Numbered from the stretch's first letter, positions 19,667 to 30,656 are shown. The stretch: DNA of 46,083 bases from Chlorobiales bacterium (GCA_026390855.1 JAPLFE010000101.1:1-46083), one strand, 5' to 3'. Made by a program: numbers and translations. The notes: a model not told the origin generated them from the sequence alone.

Positions 19667-20335
19667 TCAGGATTCACGAATGATATACCCTACACCTCGG
19701 ATTGTTTGAATAATGTTTCCACAATCTGCATTGTCGAGCTTTTTGCGCAGAAAGGTGATATAAACATCAATCACAGAGGTGTCAGAATCAAAATGGATAT
19801 CCCAGACATGTTCGATGATGCGACTTCTGGTACAAACTTTGTCTTTATTGCGGACAAGATATTCAAGAAGAGCAAATTCCTTAGGAGTAAGCGTGATTTC
19901 ATTGGAATTGCAGAATGCCTGATGAGTAACTGGATTTATCTCCAGGGGTCCTGCGCTTAACGAATCGTCGCTTTGGTTGTTATTTCTTAGCTGGACTCTG
20001 ATGCGAGCAAGCAGTTCTTCAAAGGCAAAAGGCTTTTTTATGTAATCATTGGCGCCTGCGTCCAAGCCGAACACTACGTCTTCCAGTGTGTCTTTGGCGG
20101 TTAGAAATATTATTGGGGTTATGCTTCCGGATTTGCGTATCTGTCGGCAGACTTCAATGCCGCTTAGAGCAGGAATCATCCAGTCTATGATGATCAGATC
20201 ATATTCGTTGGTCATGGCATTATCGAGCCCGCTTTTACCATCGTAAGCTATATCGACGGCAAAATATTCTTCTTCGAGCCCATCTCTGAGAAAACCTGCT
20301 ATTCCTGGCTCATCTTCTATAATGAGAAGTCTCAT
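19667..20335 (-). CDS. OmpR-family response regulator
   Basis: 222 residues: receiver domain (about 1-118) with phospho-acceptor Asp51 in IIIDWMIPALSG, an FLTAKD switch Thr, and Lys in DYIKKPFAFEEL; then a winged-helix DNA-binding domain (about 125-222) with LTPKEFALLEYLVRNK, the RSRIIEHVWDIHFD segment and VIDVYITFLRKKLD. It regulates transcription after phosphorylation by the adjoining kinase. The gene follows the DUF4405 gene by 21 bp. A direct CTTAAA repeat of the type bound by PmrA/QseB regulators occurs upstream of this operon and is the most likely binding site. Confidence 0.95.
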   Translation of the reverse strand: MRLLIIEDEPGIAGFLRDGLEEEYFAVDIAYDGKSGLDNAMTNEYDLIIIDWMIPALSGIEVCRQIRKSGSITPIIFLTAKDTLEDVVFGLDAGANDYIKKPFAFEELLARIRVQLRNNNQSDDSLSAGPLEINPVTHQAFCNSNEITLTPKEFALLEYLVRNKDKVCTRSRIIEHVWDIHFDSDTSVIDVYITFLRKKLDNADCGNIIQTIRGVGYIIRES

Positions 20336-20356
20336 GTAATTTGTGTTTGCCTTGAG

Positions 20357-20902
20357 TTAATCTTTATCAACGTTTTTTGCTCCGGAACCTTTTGGCTGCT
20401 GTAACAAGGTGCCAAGTACTGCTTTACCTTCTTTGCTGTTGTTTTTCGCTATTTCCTGAATGGTTAATGAAGCGTCTTTAACAAGTATGCCGCTTTTTCC
20501 AAGTTGTTCAACAAGTTTTTGGGGTGTGGTTTTTATAACCAGGGCAATAGTTTCCAACGATGATGATTCAAGTGCCTGTACAGCAACTTTTCCTGCATTT
20601 TCTTTTCCAGAATCTTTTTCTTCGTCACCGAAGATTGGCAACAGGGAAGTAATGGTAAAGAGTATTGCTGCTCCAATGACTGCTATAGCGGCTTTTTGTG
20701 AAAAGTATCCAGTGAATGGTTTCCAGTTTGAAAGCACATGGAGCATAACTCCACAAACTAAAAGCCAGCTCAACCATTTGTGTACAGGCTCAACAATGCC
20801 AATTTCTATATCAAAAAAAATAAAAAGACCGGTGACGGCTGAAATAGTAAACGCTCCGATTGCGAGAGGGGTTGCCCATGATTTCAAGGGTACCGTGTTC
20901 AT
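20357..20902 (-). CDS. DUF4405-domain membrane protein
   Basis: 181 residues from the ATG at 20902 (MNTVPLKSWATPLA); the frame runs on to 20956 but those residues are basic and unrelated. Three hydrophobic segments (about 12-32, 42-59, 72-90) contain His residues, notably EPVHKWLSWLLVCGVMLHVL, resembling the membrane cytochrome b-like DUF4405 family. A C-terminal soluble tail of about 85 residues has a repeated LETIALVIKTTPQKLVEQL/LTIQEIAKNN pattern of the kind seen in small helical DUF4405 tails. It heads the three-gene operon with the two-component system, so it may feed redox or envelope information to the kinase; this is inference. Confidence 0.75.
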   Translation of the reverse strand: MNTVPLKSWATPLAIGAFTISAVTGLFIFFDIEIGIVEPVHKWLSWLLVCGVMLHVLSNWKPFTGYFSQKAAIAVIGAAILFTITSLLPIFGDEEKDSGKENAGKVAVQALESSSLETIALVIKTTPQKLVEQLGKSGILVKDASLTIQEIAKNNSKEGKAVLGTLLQQPKGSGAKNVDKD

Positions 20903-20981
20903 AGTGTAAATATATTTAATTAATTTTAGTCGCAATTGCCGATTTTTCCGCTCCAACTGGTCATAATGTAGCTTTGGGATT

Positions 20982-21020
20982 CTTAAAGAAGAGTAAGGCG
21001 AAACTTAAATTTTGCTTAAA
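20982..21020 (+). promoter_or_regulatory. CTTAAA direct repeats (PmrA-box-like response-regulator site)
   Basis: CTTAAA occurs at 20982-20987, 21004-21009 and 21015-21020, that is 22 and 11 bp apart, all on one face of the helix. The last two form CTTAAA-N5-CTTAAA, matching the PmrA/QseB box (YTTAAK-N5-YTTAAK) in arrangement and nearly in sequence. The site lies about 80 bp before the DUF4405-RR-HK operon start on one side and 82 bp before ppk2 on the other, so the adjacent regulator may control itself and ppk2. Confidence 0.5.
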
Positions 21021-21101
21021 AAACTCTTTATTTTGAAGTGAGGGTGGAAATTTGGTTATGTCAACAATGCAATAGCTTAGATATTCAATTTATTCAATGC
21101 C

Positions 21102-21989
21102 ATGTCTATGAAGTTTGATCTTGATACTTTGAGGGTTAGGGAAGGTGAAAAAGTGAATCTTACTAATCGTCCTACCCTGATTGATCCGGTTTACGGTTCA
21201 AAAAAAGAGTACAAAGAGATGCTTGCCAGTCATGTTGAGGTATTGAGCAAGCTGCAGCAAGTTCATTATGCAGACAACCGATATGCTGTGATGCTGATTT
21301 TTCAGGCTATGGATGCTGCTGGCAAGGATGGCGTAATCAAGCATGTGATGTCGGGTGTAAATCCTCAGGGGTGCCAGGTATTTAGTTTTAAGCATCCTTC
21401 AGTGCAGGAACTTGATCATGATTTTTTGTGGAGAAGTAACCGTTGTTTACCTGAGCGGGGGCATATTGGTATATTTAATCGTTCGTATTATGAGGAAGTG
21501 CTTATTGTTCGCGTGCATCCAGAAATACTCGCAGGGCAGGGTATACCGGATGAACTGATTAATGGAGGAAAGGTTTGGAAACACCGTTTTCGATCGATTG
21601 TCGATATGGAACAGCATCTGTTTCGCAATGGGACAAGAATTGTGAAATTTTTTCTTCACCTTTCAAAAGAAGAGCAACGGAAGCGATTTTTAGATCGAAT
21701 TGATGCACCGTCAAAGAACTGGAAGTTCAGTGTTGCCGATATTGAAGAGAGAAAATATTGGAAACAGTATATGCATGCTTATGAGGAATGCCTTGGTGCA
21801 ACAAGTACCAAGCATGCGCCGTGGTATGTTGTTCCTGCTGACGACAAACAAAATGCCAGACTGATTGTTTCGCAACTTATTTTCAAGACGTTCACGGATC
21901 TCAACTTATCGTATCCTGAAACAAACGCACAACGCCATAAAGAGTTACTTGATATCCGAAAACGATTGGAGTCAGAGCCTACGGATTGA
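21102..21989 (+). CDS. ppk2: Polyphosphate kinase 2 family nucleotide phosphotransferase
   Basis: 295 residues. PPK2 enzymes move phosphate between polyphosphate and nucleotides. The Walker A motif is in [19 protein letters not shown] (about residues 64-82); [22 protein letters not shown] is the lid-preceding block; Walker B is [21 protein letters not shown]; the lid contains [18 protein letters not shown] and the R-finger region [12 protein letters not shown]. One-domain length with the Asp/Lys pattern fits class I or III, which regenerate ADP/ATP; the exact class is not resolved. It is divergent from the two-component operon across a 199-bp region holding CTTAAA repeats. Confidence 0.93.
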   Translation: MSMKFDLDTLRVREGEKVNLTNRPTLIDPVYGSKKEYKEMLASHVEVLSKLQQVHYADNRYAVMLIFQAMDAAGKDGVIKHVMSGVNPQGCQVFSFKHPSVQELDHDFLWRSNRCLPERGHIGIFNRSYYEEVLIVRVHPEILAGQGIPDELINGGKVWKHRFRSIVDMEQHLFRNGTRIVKFFLHLSKEEQRKRFLDRIDAPSKNWKFSVADIEERKYWKQYMHAYEECLGATSTKHAPWYVVPADDKQNARLIVSQLIFKTFTDLNLSYPETNAQRHKELLDIRKRLESEPTD

Positions 21990-22070
21990 CTTTTATTGAT
22001 AGTTCAAAAAGTTCGTAAGCTGAATGCAGACAAGAAAAAGTGTACGAATTGGAAGGCTGGATTTCAAGGG

Positions 22071-22826
22071 TTAAAACCGGACAGGAATTCCTCTTTCCCG
22101 TAAGAATTCCTTAGCTTCACGGATTGAGTGCTGTCGGAAGTGAAAGATAGATGCGGCAAGGGCTGCATCAGCGTGGCCTTTGGTGAAACCATCATAAAGG
22201 TGTTCTAGATTACCGGCGCCTCCGGATGCAATGACGGGAATATGAACGGACGTTGATACCCTGCTGAGAATGACATTGTCATAGCCTTCTTTTGTGCCGT
22301 CTCGGTCCATGCTGGTCAGAAGAATTTCACCTGCTCCGAGATCCTGTACCATTTGAGCCCATTCAAGTGCTTCGTAAGGTGTCGGGTTTTTTCCGGAATG
22401 CGTATGGACAAGGTACTCATTGCCTATTTTTTTGATGTCTATGGCAACCACAACGGCTTGCGAGCCGTATCTTTCAGCAATACGTGTAATAAGTGAGGGG
22501 TCATTGACGGCAGCCGTATTGACAGAAACTTTGTCGGCGCCGTGCAGAAAAACTTCTTTGGCACGTTCAACGGAGTTGATACCGCCTCCGACCGTGAGAG
22601 GAATAAAGACTTCTCCGGAAACTTTCAGGACTTCTTCGAGCGTTGTCTTGCGTGATTCAAGTGATGCTGAAATATCAAGAAAGACAAGTTCGTCGGCAAG
22701 TTCGTTGTTGTAGAATCGTGCCTGTTCAAGAATGGAGCCAGCATCTCTTAATCCTTCAAAGTTTATTCCTTTTACAACTCTTCCATCTCGAACATCAAGA
22801 CAGGGTATGATTCGCTTGGCTAACAT
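22071..22826 (-). CDS. hisF: Imidazole glycerol phosphate synthase subunit HisF
   Basis: 251 residues, normal for HisF. HisF is the cyclase of histidine synthesis, taking ammonia from HisH to form imidazole glycerol phosphate and AICAR. Seen: [19 protein letters not shown] with catalytic Asp11, [11 protein letters not shown] and [11 protein letters not shown] phosphate-binding loops, [10 protein letters not shown] with the second catalytic Asp near 130, and [14 protein letters not shown]. It stands alone; no other his genes are in the window. It is convergent with ppk2 (81 bp apart) and divergent from the Cys-rich small gene. Confidence 0.98.
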   Translation of the reverse strand: MLAKRIIPCLDVRDGRVVKGINFEGLRDAGSILEQARFYNNELADELVFLDISASLESRKTTLEEVLKVSGEVFIPLTVGGGINSVERAKEVFLHGADKVSVNTAAVNDPSLITRIAERYGSQAVVVAIDIKKIGNEYLVHTHSGKNPTPYEALEWAQMVQDLGAGEILLTSMDRDGTKEGYDNVILSRVSTSVHIPVIASGGAGNLEHLYDGFTKGHADAALAASIFHFRQHSIREAKEFLRERGIPVRF

Positions 22827-22957
22827 TACTTTATACTGCTTAATTCTGTTGTTGAAACCGTGACATAAGAAATCAATAAAGTTTGAACTCTACAACAATA
22901 TTTTTTAAATGTATATATTTGCAGGCACCTAATCCCGATGAAAAAAAAAGAGAGACT

Positions 22958-25281
<2,324 letters not shown>

Positions 25282-25293
25282 TTGCTTTCTGTT

Positions 25294-26169
25294 ATGCATT
25301 CCGATATTGTTACTATTGCGCTCGTACAATCCGAGTGTCAGTGTGATCCTGCCGAAAATCTTATTAAAGCCTGTGGAAAAATTCGGGAAGCGGCATCGCG
25401 AGGTGCCCGGATTATCTGTTTGCAGGAGCTTTTCACTACGCGCTATTTTTGCCAGACGGAGGATTATGATGCATTTGCTTATGCTGAGCCGATTCCTGGA
25501 CCCTCAACGATCGTGTTGCAGGACCTTGCGCGTGAGCTGGAGGTTGTGATTGTTGCCTCATATTTTGAAGTAAGAGCAAGGGGGCTTTATCACAATACGG
25601 CAGCTGTGATTGATGCAGATGGCAGCTATCTTGGGAAGTATCGTAAAATGCATATTCCCGATGATCCAGGATTTTATGAGAAATTTTATTTTACCCCAGG
25701 CGACCTTGGATATAAAGTTTTTAAAACCCGCTATGCTACAATTGGTGTTTTGATTTGCTGGGACCAGTGGTACCCTGAAGCTGCAAGGTTGACTGCACTG
25801 AAAGGGGCGGAAATTCTTTTTTATCCAACGGCGATTGGATGGGCAACAGGAGAGCTTTCGGCTGAAGTGCGTCGTACGCAGCAGGAAGCGTGGAAAACTA
25901 TCCAAATGAGCCATGCTGTTGCTAATGGGGTGTTTGTTGCAGCGGCGAACAGGGTTGGAACTGAAGATGAGCTGGAGTTTTGGGGTAACAGTTTCGTTTG
26001 TGGCCCTTTTGGTCAAATAATGGCTGAAGCATCGCATCACGATGAAACTATTTTACTTGCTGAATGTGACAGGAGCCGTATAGGATTTTATCGGTCGCAC
26101 TGGCCTTTTTTGCGTGATCGACGGATTGAAACCTATGGAGAGTTGCAAAAGCGGTTTCTTGATGAATGA
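25294..26169 (+). CDS. aguB: N-carbamoylputrescine amidase
   Basis: 291 residues from ATG 25294 (MHSDIVTIALVQ); a TTG at 25282 directly after the menA stop could add four residues. Nitrilase-superfamily catalytic triad visible as Glu in CLQELFTTRYFC, Lys in YRKMHIPDDPGFYEKFYF and Cys in VLICWDQWYPEAARL. The FYEKFYF and DQWYPE segments are hallmarks of AguB, which hydrolyses N-carbamoylputrescine to putrescine, CO2 and ammonia. The enzyme before it in the pathway, AguA, is encoded 1.3 kb downstream, supporting the assignment. Twelve bp separate it from menA. Confidence 0.94.
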   Translation: MHSDIVTIALVQSECQCDPAENLIKACGKIREAASRGARIICLQELFTTRYFCQTEDYDAFAYAEPIPGPSTIVLQDLARELEVVIVASYFEVRARGLYHNTAAVIDADGSYLGKYRKMHIPDDPGFYEKFYFTPGDLGYKVFKTRYATIGVLICWDQWYPEAARLTALKGAEILFYPTAIGWATGELSAEVRRTQQEAWKTIQMSHAVANGVFVAAANRVGTEDELEFWGNSFVCGPFGQIMAEASHHDETILLAECDRSRIGFYRSHWPFLRDRRIETYGELQKRFLDE

Positions 26170-26177
26170 AAAGTAAA

Positions 26178-26209
26178 AAGCGGCCTTGTTTATCGGTCGT
26201 TCTCTTTTT
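26178..26209 (+). terminator. Possible weak terminator after aguB
   Basis: AGCGGCC (26179-26185) can pair with GGTCGTT (26195-26201) through two G-U pairs, followed by a TCTCTTTTT tract. Weak; it may only attenuate transcription before the M48 protease gene. Confidence 0.4.
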
Positions 26210-26228
26210 ATAAATTTTCTTTGTTGTT

Positions 26229-27506
26229 ATGAATATTTTTGGTGCCGTTGTTTTATTTACGCTGCTCGTTACTTTCCTTGTTAAACTGGTTTCAGAAATT
26301 CTGAATCTCAATGCGGCTGAAGCTGGACTTCCTGATGAGTTCAAAGGGGTATTTGATGAGGATGCTTACAGGAAATCGCGAGACTATCTGAAGGTTTCAA
26401 CTATTTTTTCCTTGTTCGGGGCAGCTGTTGATCTTTCTGTGCTTCTTCTGTTCTGGTTTCTGGGTGGATTTAATCTGCTTGATCATTTTTTACGGGGGTT
26501 CGGTTTTCAGCCAATTGCTACAGGCGTGTTGTATATAGGTGTTTTGCTTGTTATGCAGTCGTTGATTGATCTTCCATTCAGTGTCTATAAAACGTTTGTC
26601 ATCGAGGAAAAATTTGGGTTTAATAAAACCACACCGAAGGTTTTTGCCGGTGATATACTGAAAACGTTTTTACTGGCCCTTCTTATTGGAACTCCTCTTC
26701 TTGGGGCTTTACTCTGGTTTTTTGAAGAGACTGGGCAGATGGCTTGGCTATGGGCATGGGGCGGAATTACTGTAGTCTCTTTGTTACTTCAGTATATCGC
26801 TCCGACCTGGATTATGCCGTTGTTTAACAAGTTTGTGCCTCTTGAAGAGGGTGAGCTGAAAAGTGCCATCATGCAGTATGCCGATAAAGTACATTTTCCT
26901 CTGACTGGTATTTATGTACTTGATGGATCAAAGCGCTCAGCAAAAGCAAACGCTTTTTTTACCGGTTTTGGAAAAAGGAAGCGGATTGCCCTTTTTGATA
27001 CACTCATTAACAATCATCCTGTTGATGAACTGGTAGCTGTACTTGCTCATGAAATAGGACATTTCAAAAAAAAGCATATCATTGTCAACTTGATTCTGAG
27101 TATCAGTAATCTTGGTGCACTGTTTTTTCTTCTCTCCCTTGTTATGAATAACCGAGAGTTGTTTGATGCGTTTTTCATGAAAGATCTCTCTGTGTATGGG
27201 AGCTTGATCTTTTTTTCACTGCTTTACAGCCCTGTGGAGTGGATCCTTTCTATTTTTATTCAGGCTCTTTCAAGAAAGCATGAATATGAGGCGGATTTTT
27301 TTGCCGTGTCGACTTATGATCAAGGTGCTGCTCTTGGTGATGCGCTTAAAAAGTTGTCACGCAATAACCTGTCGAACTTGACACCGCATCCATTGTATGT
27401 TTTTTTAAACTATTCTCATCCTCCGGTGATGCAGCGAATTATGCGCATCAGAAAACTCTCTGCCGGTTCTAATGCAAACACCCCTGAACTGATAGATTTT
27501 TTATGA
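26229..27506 (+). CDS. Ste24-type M48 membrane metalloprotease
   Basis: 425 residues. The zinc motif HEIGH is in LVAVLAHEIGHFKKKHIIVN, with the third ligand Glu in RKHEYEADFFAVS, and several transmembrane helices flank it (residues about 1-20, 60-85, 95-120, 145-170, 175-200, 285-310, 325-345). The N-terminal half matches Ste24/CAAX prenyl protease 1 (for example TFVIEEKFGFNKTTPKVF), which distinguishes it from HtpX. In bacteria, with no CAAX substrates, the role is probably membrane protein quality control. It lies between aguB and aguA and overlaps aguA by 4 bp. Confidence 0.93.
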   Translation: MNIFGAVVLFTLLVTFLVKLVSEILNLNAAEAGLPDEFKGVFDEDAYRKSRDYLKVSTIFSLFGAAVDLSVLLLFWFLGGFNLLDHFLRGFGFQPIATGVLYIGVLLVMQSLIDLPFSVYKTFVIEEKFGFNKTTPKVFAGDILKTFLLALLIGTPLLGALLWFFEETGQMAWLWAWGGITVVSLLLQYIAPTWIMPLFNKFVPLEEGELKSAIMQYADKVHFPLTGIYVLDGSKRSAKANAFFTGFGKRKRIALFDTLINNHPVDELVAVLAHEIGHFKKKHIIVNLILSISNLGALFFLLSLVMNNRELFDAFFMKDLSVYGSLIFFSLLYSPVEWILSIFIQALSRKHEYEADFFAVSTYDQGAALGDALKKLSRNNLSNLTPHPLYVFLNYSHPPVMQRIMRIRKLSAGSNANTPELIDFL

Positions 27507-28549
27507 CAGAGTGTAGTTATTTCATGCCACCAGAGTGGGAGTTACACAAGGCGACTTGGCTTTCCTGGCCTCACCGGCTTGAAACATGGCCGGGCAAGTT
27601 TGATCCAATTCCTGCAGTGTTTGGGGATATTACATCCTGGTTGAGTTCTTCCGAGGAAGTGCATATCAATGTTCTTGATAAAGCGATGGAACGTCAGGTG
27701 CTTGCATTGCTTCGCAATTCACGCCATGATCAGCTTGTGATGGAACGTGTTTTTTGTCATCTGATTCCAACTAATGATGCCTGGTGCAGGGATCATGGGC
27801 CGAACTTTGTGTTTCGTCGCACAAATGATAGAATTGAGAAAATTATTATCAATTGGGATTATAATGCCTGGGGCGAAAAATATAAATCCTATGCGGATGA
27901 TAATGCTGTACCTGAAAGAATTGCAGCGTTGATGCAGTTGCCTTTTATTTCACCCGGGATGGTTCTTGAAGGGGGCTCTATTGATGTTAATGGAAAAGGT
28001 CTTCTTCTGACAAGTGAGGCTTGCCTGCTGAATCCTAATCGCAATCCCGAACTAAGCCGTGAAGAGATAGAACAGGCGCTTGGCAGGTATCTTGGTATTG
28101 AAAAAGTTCTCTGGCTTGGTGATGGTATTGTTGGTGATGATACTGACGGTCATGTAGACGATGTGGCTCGTTTTGTCAATGAAAACACTCTTGTTATTGC
28201 TGTAGAGGAAGATCCTTCCGATGAAAACTATGAAGCGTTGCAGGAGAATTTAAAGAGACTTAAGACATTTACAGATCTCGCGGGTAATCCGTTAAATGTG
28301 TTGACACTTCCCATGCCGGCTCCGGTTTATTTTAATGGAGATCGCCTGCCTGCAAGTTATGCAAATTTCTATATCGCAAATACAATAGTTCTTGTTCCTA
28401 CCTACAGATGTTCTCGAGACCGCATTGCCATAGAGATACTTCAGGAATGTTTTCCTGAAAGAAAAGTTATAGGTATTGATTGTTTCGACTTGGTATGGGG
28501 GCTTGGCGCGATACACTGTATAACTCATGAAGAGCCCGAATTGCTTTGA
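27503..28549 (+). CDS. aguA: Agmatine deiminase
   Basis: 348 residues. Agmatine deiminase converts agmatine to N-carbamoylputrescine and ammonia. Family blocks: MPPEWELHKATWLSWPHR, TNDAWCRDHGPNFV, MVLEGGSIDVNGKGLLLTSEACLL, DDTDGHVDDVARFVN with catalytic His, and the nucleophile Cys near the C-terminus in LGAIHCITHEEP. The ATG overlaps the TGA of the protease gene (ATGA), so translation is coupled. Together with aguB it completes the two-step route from agmatine to putrescine; an arginine decarboxylase is not in the window. Confidence 0.96.
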   Translation: MTECSYFMPPEWELHKATWLSWPHRLETWPGKFDPIPAVFGDITSWLSSSEEVHINVLDKAMERQVLALLRNSRHDQLVMERVFCHLIPTNDAWCRDHGPNFVFRRTNDRIEKIIINWDYNAWGEKYKSYADDNAVPERIAALMQLPFISPGMVLEGGSIDVNGKGLLLTSEACLLNPNRNPELSREEIEQALGRYLGIEKVLWLGDGIVGDDTDGHVDDVARFVNENTLVIAVEEDPSDENYEALQENLKRLKTFTDLAGNPLNVLTLPMPAPVYFNGDRLPASYANFYIANTIVLVPTYRCSRDRIAIEILQECFPERKVIGIDCFDLVWGLGAIHCITHEEPELL

Positions 28550-28589
28550 CCATCAGAATAAAATTGCTGAGACAATATTTATCTGTTTA

Positions 28590-28645
28590 GTGAGACAGTG
28601 TCTCATATTTGAAGATTCCTTTATTAATATGAGACACTGTCTCAC
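28590..28645. repeat. Tandem operator-like palindromes TGAGACA-N-TGTCTCA
   Basis: TGAGACAGTGTCTCA at 28591-28605 and TGAGACACTGTCTCA at 28630-28644 are each perfect 7+1+7 palindromes and are reverse complements of one another; the match extends to 20 bp on each side (28590-28609 and 28626-28645, 16-bp spacer). Centres are 39 bp apart. Paired dyads like this are typical of dimeric regulators (TetR-type operators or upstream activator sites), but no regulator gene adjoins. Alternatively the whole unit could fold as one long hairpin. Confidence 0.75.
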
Positions 28646-28736
28646 GGAGCGCTTTCCTCTGATTGAAGGGCCTGAGAACATTTAAAACCTTATATAATAA
28701 TTTGATACTGCTTTATGTGAGAAGTTTTTTTGCTTT

Positions 28737-28751
28737 TGGCATGGGAGTTGT
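28737..28751 (+). promoter_or_regulatory. Sigma-54-like -24/-12 promoter (plus strand)
   Basis: TGGCATGGGAGTTGT resembles TGGCACG-N4-TTGC, matching 9 of 11 defined positions; the -24 GG is intact but the -12 element reads GT rather than GC, which weakens the call. A start near 28763 is predicted, directly before the run of hairpins. The tandem palindromes lie about 120-170 bp upstream, where enhancer-binding activators normally sit. Confidence 0.35.
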
Positions 28752-28762
28752 AAGTATACTCT

Positions 28763-28846
28763 TGAAACTTCTCACGCCAGTGAGATTCGGTCAGGTGTAA
28801 TGGGGGACACCTGGTCATGTAAAAAGCGGCTTTACAGCCGCTTTTT
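28763..28846 (+). ncRNA. Candidate structured small RNA, about 84 nt
   Basis: Three hairpins follow one another: TCTCAC/GTGAGA with a GCCA loop (28770-28785), CAGGTGT/ACACCTG with a loop AATGGGGG (28792-28813), and the terminator (28821-28846). The 5' end is placed by the sigma-54-like promoter and is uncertain. No coding potential was seen. The exposed G-run in the second loop resembles loops used by small RNAs for contact with C/U-rich ribosome-binding sites. It matches no RNA family that I can recognise. Confidence 0.4.
28821..28846 (+). terminator. Bidirectional rho-independent terminator
   Basis: AAAAAGCGGC (28821-28830), loop TTTACA, GCCGCTTTTT (28837-28846): a perfect 10-bp stem with T-runs in both directions. 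It ends transcription from the plus side and also lies just past the mdh stop on minus. Confidence 0.93.
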
Positions 28847-28877
28847 CATTTAGACTTTTTACACAACAGTATAAAGT

Positions 28878-29816
<939 letters not shown>

Positions 29817-29898
29817 TTAATTTTTTTTAAAGGTGTAAATTCAATCATTTTACAAATACAGTTGCTGATTCAGCAAAAAGTATTGACCATATAATAAA

Positions 29899-29926
29899 AA
29901 AAGCCGCCTGAAATAAGGCAGCTTTT
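29899..29926 (-). terminator. Terminator after rpmA
   Basis: On minus, AAAAGC-t-GCCT (29926-29916) pairs with AGGC-g-GCTTTT (29909-29899) with one internal mismatch, a six-base loop, then a run of T residues. It lies 35 bp after the rpmA stop and 89 bp before the mdh start. Confidence 0.82.
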
Positions 29927-29960
29927 ATTTAGTATCGGCTTATTTTATTGCAAGTCAATT

Positions 29961-30215
29961 TCAACACGGGAGGATGTTGACCTGCTTTTTATTATTACGC
30001 CCGTTGCGGAAGGTTACAACACCATCAATCAGTGCGAAAATGGTGTGATCACGTCCTAATCCAGCATTATCGCCTGGTTTGATAACTGTGCCTCTCTGAC
30101 GAACAATTATTGTTCCTGCAGCTACAGTTGAGCCTCCTGCTGCTTTAACTCCGAGATATTTCGGATTACTGTCGCGACCGTTTTTAGTCGATCCGCCACC
30201 CTTTTTATGAGCCAT
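29961..30215 (-). CDS. rpmA: 50S ribosomal protein L27
   Basis: 84 residues. [24 protein letters not shown] is the invariant L27 N-terminus that reaches the peptidyl-transferase centre, followed by [17 protein letters not shown] and the [14 protein letters not shown] block. L27 has no N-terminal cleavage extension here. It is 36 bp downstream of rplU on minus, the usual L21-L27 operon order. Confidence 0.98.
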   Translation of the reverse strand: MAHKKGGGSTKNGRDSNPKYLGVKAAGGSTVAAGTIIVRQRGTVIKPGDNAGLGRDHTIFALIDGVVTFRNGRNNKKQVNILPC

Positions 30216-30251
30216 GAGAAAAAATTAACGTTAAAGATCCTGAACTTTTTT

Positions 30252-30542
30252 TTAAAGCGAAATGATTTCTATCTGAGTCATTTGTTGACGGTGCCCATTT
30301 CTTGACTGGTAGCGTTTTCTACGTTTTTTCTTGAAAACGATGACTTTGTCATCCTTGACATGACCAAGAACTTTTGCCTGAATGCTGCCGGTAGGATTTA
30401 GAACGGTATTTGCTCCATCAATAGCAGCCATGGTTTTGATGTCCATGGTATCGCCAATTGCAGCTTTTTGTTTAGGGACGAAAAGCGTATCCCCCTGTTT
30501 TACCAGAAATTGTTTATCGGAAATCTTGATCAGCGCCTGCAT
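30252..30542 (-). CDS. rplU: 50S ribosomal protein L21
   Basis: 96 residues from the ATG at 30542 (MQALIKISDKQFLVKQGD); the frame extends further upstream to 30602 but L21 starts at this Met. Conserved block: VIVFKKKRRKRYQSRNGHRQ, the 23S rRNA-binding region. First gene of the rplU-rpmA operon. The 5' leader is about 90 nt if the sigma-54-like promoter at 30642-30656 is used. Confidence 0.96.
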   Translation of the reverse strand: MQALIKISDKQFLVKQGDTLFVPKQKAAIGDTMDIKTMAAIDGANTVLNPTGSIQAKVLGHVKDDKVIVFKKKRRKRYQSRNGHRQQMTQIEIISL

Positions 30543-30641
30543 CGTATACAAATATTTTAGTGATAAAGGTCTCAAATATAGTATTAATTCGCTCAAAATC
30601 AAATATCCGAAAGAACATTAGATGCTTCAAAGATGAAAAAC

Positions 30642-30656
30642 GCAATGAGAGTGCCA
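30642..30656 (-). promoter_or_regulatory. Near-consensus sigma-54 promoter upstream of rplU
   Basis: The minus strand reads TGGCACTCTCATTGC, matching TGGCACG-N4-TTGC at 10 of 11 defined positions, including both the -24 GG and the -12 GC. The start site is predicted near 30630, about 90 nt before the rplU ATG. Ribosomal protein genes are not usual sigma-54 targets, so this could be coincidental. Confidence 0.4.

Larger units (their letters stand above)
28550..28877 (+). other. Gene-free, structured interval between aguA and mdh
   Basis: 328 bp between two convergent genes and no open frame worth calling. It is far more ordered than a mere 3' gap: two 15-bp palindromes forming a 20-bp inverted repeat (28590-28645), several extra TGAGA half-sites (28568, 28673, 28718, 28781), an 11-bp inverted repeat GTGAGAAGTTT/AAACTTCTCAC (28717-28727 and 28765-28775), a sigma-54-like sequence, and three hairpins in a row. 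Each is listed separately. Confidence 0.8.

Noticed and set aside
16919-21989. A phosphate-response island made of the PsiE-like gene, the two-component system and ppk2
   Set aside because: They are on different strands, separated by unrelated genes, no Pho box was found, and the kinase is not of PhoR type; only the regulator/ppk2 link is kept as a finding.
28590-28645. A CRISPR or other repeat array
   Set aside because: There are just two copies, in opposite orientation and each palindromic, with no further spaced copies.
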